Positions 56,713-64,000 of a stretch of DNA of 64,000 nt are shown here, piece after piece. The position numbers and the translations under genes are program-made. Below the pieces are notes generated by a model that did no database searches, was not told the DNA's origin, and saw nothing but the letters and a program-made list of their open reading frames with translations. The DNA lies in assembly GCF_001644015.1 (NCBI RefSeq), contig NZ_LUUI01000111.1:1-64000 (forward strand), given 5' to 3'. How positions within the stretch are numbered: the stretch's first letter is position 1; each line of letters opens with the position of its first letter. Origin of the DNA: Methylomonas lenta (GTDB lineage: Bacteria > Pseudomonadota > Gammaproteobacteria > Methylococcales > Methylomonadaceae).

Positions 56713-59511
56713 TTATCCCGTGTTGCGCATGCCTGCCGCAATAGCATTGATAGTGCGTAACAATGGCTTCATCCATCGACTTTGGCCGTCCTCGGTATCT
56801 TCGTTTAAGGCTCGCAATAAACCGGCCTGCATATAATTTAACGGTCCAAGGTAATCGTTACGACGGCGTAACGAGGCAGCAAGTTCCGGATTTTCTGCCA
56901 GTAACTGATCGCATTCGGCAATCTCCAAAACCCAGTCCACACAGCGGCGGTGTTCACTGGCAATCAGGCTGTGGATGCGTTTACCCACTTCCGGATCAAC
57001 ACACAGGGCACTGTACTCTTCAGCGATGCTCATGTCAGATTTGCTCAAAGCCATTTGGGCATTGCTGAGTAAATTGCGGAAAAACGGCCAGTTTTTATAC
57101 AACTCACGCAAGGCATTCAAGCGCTCCGGATTGCCAGCACAATAGCTTTCCAGACTGGAACCAATCCCATACCAGGCAGGAAAGGTTTGTCGTGATTGCG
57201 CCCAGGCAAACACCCAGGCAATGGCTCGCACCGAATATTTGGATCTATCCTGTTTTTTGCGGTGCGAAGGTCGCGAGCCTATATTAAGCTGGCCGATTTC
57301 CGCTACCGGAGTGGCTTCGTAGAAATAATCCAGAAAGCCAGGGGTATGCTCGGTTAATTGTCGGTAACTGCGTTCGCCCAGTTGAGCGAGTTCACTCATC
57401 ACCGCCAAATTATGCGTTTGATCTTGCTCTACCGGCTGAATCAAACTCAAGCTGGCTTTCATCAAACCAGTGGCCCCCATGGTCAGCTCATAAATGGCAG
57501 TTTCCATGTTGTTATAACGGTAAAAAAGTACTTCGCCTTGCTCGGTAAATTTGATTTGTCCGCGCACAGTCGCTGGCGGTTGCGCCAGAATCGCTTCGTG
57601 AGTCGGACCGCCACCGCGACCGATGGTGCCGCCGCGACCATGGAACATGCGGCAAGGGATACCTTCGTCATCGGAAATTTTTACCACCTGTTGCTGCGCC
57701 CGATACAAGCCCCAGGCGGAAGCAAGCGTGCCGCCGTCTTTACAGGAATCCGAATAACCCAGCATGACTTCCTGACGCAAGTTGGAGGCTTGCAACAAAG
57801 CTCTATAAACCGGCTGTGACAAAAGGCCTCGCAGTACGCTATCAATATGGTTGAGGTCATCGATAGTTTCAAATAATGGACTGACACCAATATGGCAATA
57901 CCATTGTCCACTGATGCGCCCGGCCAGGCCGTTTTGTGCCGCCAGCAGTAACACTTCCATGATATGGCTGGCAGAGTGCGTCATGGAAATCACATAACGA
58001 CTAAAGCAGTCGTGGCCAATCTCACGCCGCATCTGCGCCATAATCTGAAACACTTCCAGAGTCTCCGCGGTGACAGGGCTCAAAGCACTGGCGTCATAAC
58101 CCAGACCACCCGGAATCGCTATCGCTTCACTCAGCACTTGCAAGCGCTGGGTTTCGTCCAGATTCATGTAGTCGATATTCAGCGCTGCCGATAGAATCTC
58201 CGCTACCGCCTGACTGTGGCGAGTCGATTCCTGACGCACATCCAACTGCATCAGGTAAAAACCAAACACATCAACCAAACGGATTAAATCCTGTAAATCG
58301 CGATTGGCGAGCGCTTCATCACCATGACTAATCAGTGACTCTCTGATCAATATCAGATCGGCATGAAAACTTTGAATGTCATTGTAGGCATGGGCGTCGG
58401 TTTGCGAACTATCGCCTACGATACGCTGTTCGATTAACTCCAGGCGCTTATGCATGCGCAGCTTCATTAATGAAAGCTTGTGTCGATAAGGTTCCTGCAA
58501 GCAGTTACGTTCAATTGCAGCTGCACTTTCGCCCAGCATCTCCCGGTCATTTTCCAGACTGTGCAAAAAAGCCTCAGTGGGTTGACACAAGCCATGAGAA
58601 TACGCCAACTGCTCGCGCAACAAATCAATCCGGCGTAGATATTCCTGCGTAATGGTGCGAGCTTGCAGGCGAAGGGCCAAGGCGGTAGTTTGCGGTTTGA
58701 CATTAGGGTTGCCATCGCGATCGCCGCCAATCCAGGAACCAAAATTCAAAAAGCTGGGAATATGTACTTGCGCTGCGGCGCTACTACCATAGACATCTAC
58801 CAGCGCGCGCTGCAGATTTCGATATACCTGAGCGGTGGCTTCGAATAAGGAGAGCGGAAAGTAAAACATGCCTGAGTCGATTTCATCGATTACGCCCATG
58901 CTATGTGCGCGCACTTCGTCGGTTTTCCAAAGTAATTGAATTTTGTTTTGCAAACGATCAAGTACTTCCTCGCGAAAATAGCCTTTGATACCGGTGTTTT
59001 GCAGCTTCTCATGACTGATAAACACACTACGCAGGGCGCCGCGTACGGTGCGACGCTTGGCTTCAGTCGGGTGAGCCGTCATCACCGGCAAATAATGCAG
59101 ATCATCCAGCAAGGGCTGCAATTGCTCGACAGTCACGCCGGATTGCTTGAATGCCAGCAGCGTGTCATGAAACGATCCTCGCCAATAATGCTTGTTTTTT
59201 TCAATTTGTCGCCGACGATGTTGCAGTTGAGTTGATTCTTCAGCGATATTCAGCAAGCTAAAATATAAGCTGAAGGCACGTATCACTTCGCTTAAGGTTT
59301 CTGCTGGCAAGTCTTCCAAAGTCTTGAGTAATTGCTGGCGACGAGCTGGATTACCGTCACGTTGCAAGGCAGAAAACTGACGTTGCAATTGTTCAACAAT
59401 GGCCGCCACTCTTGGGCTGGCCTGATGCTTAAGCACTTTATCCAACATCACTTTTAATAAGCGGATATTGGCACGCAAGGTTTTGTCGTCGTATTCAGCT
59501 GTGCGGGACAT
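56713..59511 (-). CDS. ppc: phosphoenolpyruvate carboxylase
   Basis: A 932-residue enzyme forming oxaloacetate from PEP and bicarbonate to refill the TCA cycle. The catalytic His lies in VMTAHPTEAKRR (about residue 151). GGDRDGNPNV, the Gly-rich loop FHGRGGTIGRGGGPTH and the C-terminal MRNTG, which binds aspartate, are all present. Length is normal for proteobacteria. It is divergent from the NhaR-like gene, with 109 bases between starts, and is followed by a carbonic anhydrase gene that can supply bicarbonate. Confidence 0.96.
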   Translation of the reverse strand: MSRTAEYDDKTLRANIRLLKVMLDKVLKHQASPRVAAIVEQLQRQFSALQRDGNPARRQQLLKTLEDLPAETLSEVIRAFSLYFSLLNIAEESTQLQHRRRQIEKNKHYWRGSFHDTLLAFKQSGVTVEQLQPLLDDLHYLPVMTAHPTEAKRRTVRGALRSVFISHEKLQNTGIKGYFREEVLDRLQNKIQLLWKTDEVRAHSMGVIDEIDSGMFYFPLSLFEATAQVYRNLQRALVDVYGSSAAAQVHIPSFLNFGSWIGGDRDGNPNVKPQTTALALRLQARTITQEYLRRIDLLREQLAYSHGLCQPTEAFLHSLENDREMLGESAAAIERNCLQEPYRHKLSLMKLRMHKRLELIEQRIVGDSSQTDAHAYNDIQSFHADLILIRESLISHGDEALANRDLQDLIRLVDVFGFYLMQLDVRQESTRHSQAVAEILSAALNIDYMNLDETQRLQVLSEAIAIPGGLGYDASALSPVTAETLEVFQIMAQMRREIGHDCFSRYVISMTHSASHIMEVLLLAAQNGLAGRISGQWYCHIGVSPLFETIDDLNHIDSVLRGLLSQPVYRALLQASNLRQEVMLGYSDSCKDGGTLASAWGLYRAQQQVVKISDDEGIPCRMFHGRGGTIGRGGGPTHEAILAQPPATVRGQIKFTEQGEVLFYRYNNMETAIYELTMGATGLMKASLSLIQPVEQDQTHNLAVMSELAQLGERSYRQLTEHTPGFLDYFYEATPVAEIGQLNIGSRPSHRKKQDRSKYSVRAIAWVFAWAQSRQTFPAWYGIGSSLESYCAGNPERLNALRELYKNWPFFRNLLSNAQMALSKSDMSIAEEYSALCVDPEVGKRIHSLIASEHRRCVDWVLEIAECDQLLAENPELAASLRRRNDYLGPLNYMQAGLLRALNEDTEDGQSRWMKPLLRTINAIAAGMRNTG

Positions 59512-59620
59512 AAAGACTCTCTAGGGTTTACAGATGCTGAATAAATTACATCAGATGCAAACAATAGTAAAATAGAATAAATAAATATTTAATATAGTTT
59601 TTTACTATACATAAAGCAGC

Positions 59621-60541
59621 ATGGAACGAATCAATTACCAGCATTTATATTATTTCTGGACTGTGTCCAAACAAGGTAGCATCAGCGCAGCCTGCGAAAT
59701 CTTACACTTGGCCCAACCGACTATCAGTGCGCAATTAGCCGTTTTCGAGCAATCTGTGGGGGCTAAATTAATCCGCAAAGAAGGTCGAAAGTTGGTGCTG
59801 ACTGATACCGGACGGGCCGTATTTCATTACGCGGATGAAATTTTTACTTTAGGCCGCGAAATGACGCATATGCTAAAAGGTCGCACCAGCGAGCGTGGCC
59901 TGCGATTAAATATTGGCATCAGCGATGCTCTACCCAAACTAATTGCCTACCGCTTGATAGCACCCTTATTAAAGATAGCGGAACCGGCGCAGATTCAATG
60001 CCTGGAAGATAAAACAGAGCGCCTGCTTACAGAAATTGGCTTACATAATATAGATATGATGCTGTCTGATGTACCCGCCACACCAGCCAGTGGCGCCCGA
60101 GTATTCAATCATTTTTTAGGCGAATCGGCAGTAGCGATTTTTGCAGCACCGGAATTGGCTAAACGTTATCAGCAGGATTTTCCGCGCTGCTTGAATGGTG
60201 CGCCATTTTTGTTGCCCACGACTAATACCGCATTGCGTCGATCGCTGGATCAATGGTTTGATACCCAGCAAATCAGCCCTGTGATTCAAGCCGAAGTAGA
60301 AGACAGTGCTTTGTTGAAAACTTTTGGCGCCGCTGGTGCCGGGCTATTTTTTTCACCACACACGGTGGCAAGTGAAATCCAGCGTCAATACGGCACCCAG
60401 ATGCTAGGGCCAGCGGCGGGGGTGAGCGAACGTTTTTATGCCATCACCGCACAAAGACGCATGAAACATCCTCTGGTATCAGCCATTTTAGAAAATGCTC
60501 AGCATGGCTTGTTCGATTTACTGAACAAGCCGAAAGTTTAA
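59621..60541 (+). CDS. LysR-family regulator, NhaR-like
   Basis: A 306-residue protein. Its N-terminal helix-turn-helix (INYQHLYYFWTVSKQGSISA and AQPTISAQLAVFEQSVG, residues 4-48) is the NhaR-type LysR domain, and GREMTHMLKGR follows. The effector domain ends with QRRMKHPLVSAILEN. NhaR of E. coli activates the Na+/H+ antiporter gene nhaA and pgaABCD, but neither target is nearby, so the regulon is open. Divergent from ppc. Confidence 0.9.
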   Translation: MERINYQHLYYFWTVSKQGSISAACEILHLAQPTISAQLAVFEQSVGAKLIRKEGRKLVLTDTGRAVFHYADEIFTLGREMTHMLKGRTSERGLRLNIGISDALPKLIAYRLIAPLLKIAEPAQIQCLEDKTERLLTEIGLHNIDMMLSDVPATPASGARVFNHFLGESAVAIFAAPELAKRYQQDFPRCLNGAPFLLPTTNTALRRSLDQWFDTQQISPVIQAEVEDSALLKTFGAAGAGLFFSPHTVASEIQRQYGTQMLGPAAGVSERFYAITAQRRMKHPLVSAILENAQHGLFDLLNKPKV

Positions 60542-60794
60542 CAAAATCCAGCCAGCTCAATTCAGCGTATTCAACAACGCTGAATATTGCCTGTTATTAC
60601 TTCAGATTTGGAGTACCCTCTTCTCAGCTAGAATAAAAATGAGATTCCCTGAACAAAAGATGCAGCCCCATCCAACCTTCTATGAGTTGCTCAATATTTG
60701 GTAAGGATTCTAATTCAAATGATTGCTATCCTTAGCGGTTAGTTAAAGGGATGTTGCAAAAAAGTGACTAAGAATATCAATTATTTAGCTTTAA

Positions 60795-63209
60795 ATGACT
60801 AAACAAAAACCAAACATGGACGCACCTTTTCATGCCGACTTTTACGGCTTTGTCATTGACAGCGAGAAAGGCTTAACTTTCGCAGGCAAGCCCGTTAGCC
60901 TACATCCCAAAGAATTTAATCTGCTGCTTGAATTAATCAAGCAAGCCGGCAATCGGGTTTCAAAAGAAGACTTGATTGCTACTGTTTGGAACAATGTACC
61001 CACTTCCGATGAGAGTATTTCCCGCTGCCTATCGATTTTAAAATCAACCCTGCGCCAGGTCAGTCCGGGCACGGAATTGCTAATAAAAACCGAATACGGC
61101 CAAGGTTATCGATTTATTGGTCAAATCGGGAAGCCGGCAACCTTTGTCAATGAAGAAAACTTCTTTTTACTTATCAACACTACTCGCAATTTAGTAACCT
61201 TACAGGATGGCCAGAATCGATGGCAAATTGCCAACAACGCTAGCCTCAAGCTTTTTGGATTAGTCGCCAAACCCTGGCAAGGGAAAACCTATGAAGAATT
61301 GACTGCACTTTGTGACGCCCATTGTCGCCAACATTTTGAAACCTGCATGCAAATTGACGAGCAGGCTTGGCAATCAAAACAAGTAATTGAATTTATCGTA
61401 AGCACAGAAACTGAGAAACACAAAGGCCAACAAAGACGTGTTTTTGAAATCACCAAGACACCTATTTTCGAAGCAAACGGCAGCCGAAAAGCCTTAATTA
61501 CATTGGGGCAAGAAATTACCGATCGGATTGAAAACGAAAGACAGGGCCGATTGATTAGTCAAGTACTGGCCAATAGCGATGAAGCGGTTTTAATCAGCGA
61601 CCAAAATAACAATATTGTCTATGTGAATAATGCTTTTACGTGTATCACAGGCTACACGCTTGAAGAAGTCGCAGGACAAAACCCGCGCATACTGTCTTCG
61701 CAACGTCACGACCTAGCTTTTTATGAAGACATGTGGCATCAGCTCATTAATGAAGGTACTTGGCACGGTGAAATATGGGATGCACGAAAAAATGGCGAAA
61801 TTTACCCTAAATGGCTAAATATCAGCACTGTGCACGACAGTGAAGGCGTCATATGTAATTTTGTGGCTATTTTCAGCGATATTTCCAAACGTAAAGCCGA
61901 TGAAGAGCTGCTGGCCTTTCTGGCCTTTCATGACCCACTGACAAAATTACCCAATCGATTATTATTAAAAGATCGATTTGATCAGGCCGTCGGCCAATCT
62001 CATCGACAATATACCGGGTCGGTTGCCTTGTTATATTTAAACATCGATCAGTTTAAAAAAATTAACAACACATTAGGGCATGAAGTGAGCGACCGCTTCC
62101 TTGTCGCGGTCGCCAAACGTTTAGAAGCCTGTCCGCATGAAATCGATACAGTTAGTCGATTAGGCAGTGATGAGTTTGTCGTCGTGCTAAATGACATACC
62201 CGATACACATGCCGTTTCTTTAATCGCTCAAACCATCCTGAATCATTTAGCCGAGGTATTTGAGATTGACGACTACCGACTAACATCTTCTGCCAGCATA
62301 GGCATCGCGTTATATCCCATTGATAGCGATAATTTTGAAACACTTTTAAAGCTTGCCAATAGCGCCATGTATCATGCAAAAGATAGCGGTTGTAATACTT
62401 ATCGCTTCTACACCGATAAAATGAATATCGATGCCATGGAGCGTTTACGTATGCGTAACAGCCTGACTGTTGCGTTACGTGAACAAGAATTCGAATTATT
62501 TTATCAACCGCAGTTCGACTTGATTTCTTCCCAATTAACCGGCTTAGAAGCATTGATTCGTTGGAACCATCCCGAAAACGGATTAATGCAGCCCAGCAAA
62601 TTTATTCCAATTGCAGAGCAGACTGGACAAATTGTGCAGATTGGGGAATGGGTCATTCATGAGGCCTGCCGCCAAGCCAAGGCATGGCAGCAGCAGGGTT
62701 TTCAGCCAGTAAGAATTGCCGTTAATCTGTCATGCATGCAATTTAGGCGCGGCGACATCCTCAAGATGGTGACCGACCTTACCGATGAACACGAACTTGA
62801 TCCTAAATATATCGAACTGGAACTCACTGAAACGATACTTTTGCAGGATGTTGAGCATATTCTTGAGGTTGTGGAAAAGTTTAAAAACCTTCGATTTACG
62901 CTATCTATTGATGATTTTGGCACCGGTTATTCCAGTTTGGCTTATCTCAAACGTTTCCAGGTGGATAAACTCAAAATTGATCAATCGTTTATCCGCAACC
63001 TGGAGGTTGATCGACATGATTTAGCGATTGTGCGTTCCATTATTCAACTGGCGAGCGGCTTTGAGATGAAGACCATTGCTGAAGGCATAGAAACTCAAGG
63101 ACAGCTTGATCTATTGCGTAAGGAAGGATGCCATGAAGGGCAAGGTTATTTCTATAGCCATCCATTACCGGCTGATCAAATCGTTCAATATCTACCAGCC
63201 TCAGCTTAG
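60795..63209 (+). CDS. winged-helix DNA-binding / PAS-PAS-GGDEF-EAL protein
   Basis: An 804-residue protein. Residues 15-112 form an OmpR/PhoB-type winged helix (VSLHPKEFNLLLELIKQAGN, ESISRCLSILKSTL, EYGQGYRFIG). Two PAS domains follow (about 120-240 and 245-365, the second with NNIVYVNNAFTCITGYTLEE). The GGDEF domain (about 375-530) has GSDEF instead of GGDEF and no RxxD inhibitory site, so it is probably not a cyclase. The EAL domain (about 545-800) keeps EAL, NLS, ELTET, DDFGTGYSS, LKID, AEGIE and GQGY, so phosphodiesterase activity is likely. No receiver domain or membrane segment. The fusion suggests direct coupling of c-di-GMP turnover to DNA binding. Confidence 0.92.
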   Translation: MTKQKPNMDAPFHADFYGFVIDSEKGLTFAGKPVSLHPKEFNLLLELIKQAGNRVSKEDLIATVWNNVPTSDESISRCLSILKSTLRQVSPGTELLIKTEYGQGYRFIGQIGKPATFVNEENFFLLINTTRNLVTLQDGQNRWQIANNASLKLFGLVAKPWQGKTYEELTALCDAHCRQHFETCMQIDEQAWQSKQVIEFIVSTETEKHKGQQRRVFEITKTPIFEANGSRKALITLGQEITDRIENERQGRLISQVLANSDEAVLISDQNNNIVYVNNAFTCITGYTLEEVAGQNPRILSSQRHDLAFYEDMWHQLINEGTWHGEIWDARKNGEIYPKWLNISTVHDSEGVICNFVAIFSDISKRKADEELLAFLAFHDPLTKLPNRLLLKDRFDQAVGQSHRQYTGSVALLYLNIDQFKKINNTLGHEVSDRFLVAVAKRLEACPHEIDTVSRLGSDEFVVVLNDIPDTHAVSLIAQTILNHLAEVFEIDDYRLTSSASIGIALYPIDSDNFETLLKLANSAMYHAKDSGCNTYRFYTDKMNIDAMERLRMRNSLTVALREQEFELFYQPQFDLISSQLTGLEALIRWNHPENGLMQPSKFIPIAEQTGQIVQIGEWVIHEACRQAKAWQQQGFQPVRIAVNLSCMQFRRGDILKMVTDLTDEHELDPKYIELELTETILLQDVEHILEVVEKFKNLRFTLSIDDFGTGYSSLAYLKRFQVDKLKIDQSFIRNLEVDRHDLAIVRSIIQLASGFEMKTIAEGIETQGQLDLLRKEGCHEGQGYFYSHPLPADQIVQYLPASA

Positions 63210-63431
63210 GCCAATAAAACCTGCTTGCTAACAATCCTAACATTGCGTTTATTACTCTAACTTTTATTTAGCTTGTACCGGCCACTTTTCTAGCTAACGC
63301 CAGAGAATGAGTGGCCTAGAAATGCTTGCTAGCAATTTCCATGTATAGAATAATGTAATGATTTCGTAAGTATTCATGCAGGCAAATGCCTACCGATACT
63401 TACGCGTATTCATTTAGCTTAAGCATTCATT

Positions 63432-64000
63432 TTGAATCAGAACCGTTTCAATCCGATAGAAAGCATATCTCGATTTTTTGGGTTATCGGCATTCTACGCG
63501 CTTAGCGCATTACTAATGTCTGTCCTATCAGCAGACAACGAGTATGTCTCTGTCTTCTGGCTCCCAAGCGGTATCGCATTTGCTTATTTATTGCTTTGGG
63601 GCAAACACTACTGGCCCGCCATTGTGATCGGTTCATTGGCATCTGACCTGGTAATGCACCACCCGATGCACTCATCCGTATTCCTGGCTTTTGGCCATGC
63701 ACTATCAACTTATTGCGCAGTCTGGGTATTTTGCAAACTAAAGGATGACTTGGATAATCTGTTGAATGACAGCAAGGATTTTTTAATAATTTTGGCTATT
63801 GCAAGCATAACTTCCTGCATCAATGCCTTATTTAGCGTTCTATCAGATCATTATTTTGATCCAAACAATATTACCAACTCTAACGGCTATGGCTTTCAGG
63901 TCTGGCAGGCCAACATGCTGGGTATTACGGTAGGCACGCCTTTAATTTTAATTTGGCAACAGTTACCACGAGGATGGTTTAGCCAGCCCAAACGTATTCT
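63432..64000 (+). CDS. MASE1-domain sensor protein (truncated by window end)
   Basis: An open frame from TTG at 63432 (TTG AAT CAG) to the window edge, 189 complete codons. It encodes FWLPSGIAFAYLLLWGKHYW and PAIVIGSLASDL, the hallmarks of the membrane MASE1 sensory domain, with about six hydrophobic segments. MASE1 usually precedes a histidine kinase, GGDEF or EAL output, which lies beyond the window. No in-frame ATG occurs before residue 32, and an in-frame TAA lies three codons before the TTG, so the start is uncertain. Confidence 0.75.
   Translation, partial: MNQNRFNPIESISRFFGLSAFYALSALLMSVLSADNEYVSVFWLPSGIAFAYLLLWGKHYWPAIVIGSLASDLVMHHPMHSSVFLAFGHALSTYCAVWVFCKLKDDLDNLLNDSKDFLIILAIASITSCINALFSVLSDHYFDPNNITNSNGYGFQVWQANMLGITVGTPLILIWQQLPRGWFSQPKRI

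Overview
The window looks like a chromosomal segment of a gammaproteobacterium. The order rimP-nusA-infB-rbfA-truB-rpsO-pnp, the prfB/lysS pair, the udg-uvrC-pgsA run and dnaB-alr all fit that class. Protein character (DUF2818, DUF502, a TviB-type dehydrogenase, HAF autotransporter) and the dispersed hairpin repeats would suit a Methylococcales-type methanotroph. No methane-oxidation gene is present, so that narrower placement is only a guess.

Layout. 1-5.7 kb: an AT-rich surface-polysaccharide locus (flippase, two glycosyltransferase-like genes) with several broken genes (fragment at 248-503, acetyltransferase at 4178-4719, membrane protein at 5150-5718). 5.7-8.2 kb: DUF900-type hydrolase and an EAL protein. 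8.3-17.1 kb: tRNA-Phe, then the translation/RNA-decay operon rimP to pnp with several hairpin terminators. 17.1-22.4 kb: an accessory segment holding an AbrB/PIN toxin-antitoxin pair and a two-gene NdpA-like plus membrane-protein cassette, divided by five copies of a multi-hairpin repeat and two palindromic repeats. 22.4-26.3 kb: HAF-repeat autotransporter and membrane-anchored cytochrome c. 26.5-32.6 kb: uracil-DNA glycosylase, uvrC, pgsA, TetR regulator, nucleotide-sugar dehydrogenase and epimerase. 32.9-35.6 kb: a c-di-GMP pair (REC-REC-GGDEF and HD-GYP). 35.7-40 kb: dnaB, alr, two transglutaminase-like proteins. 40-50 kb (minus strand): thioredoxin/CcdA fusion, ftsH paralogue, flavin reductase, DUF2818, lysS, a four-gene accessory cassette, prfB, lgt. 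50-55.1 kb: ABC/HlyD/TolC export operon whose ABC ATPase is degenerate. 55-59.5 kb: DUF502, beta-carbonic anhydrase, ppc. 59.6-64 kb: NhaR-like regulator, a DNA-binding PAS-GGDEF-EAL protein and a truncated MASE1 sensor.

The points most worth following up are: (i) an AAA ATPase plus PD-(D/E)XK-like nuclease pair with DUF2442/DUF4160, inserted between prfB and lysS, which looks like a defence cassette; (ii) the NdpA-like/three-TM-protein pair inside the repeat-rich segment; (iii) the hairpin repeat family, whose copies show compensatory changes in their stems; (iv) an export operon whose ABC protein has lost the Walker A lysine, Walker B glutamate, signature motif and H-loop; (v) a prfB without the programmed frameshift; and (vi) a winged-helix domain fused to PAS-GGDEF-EAL.
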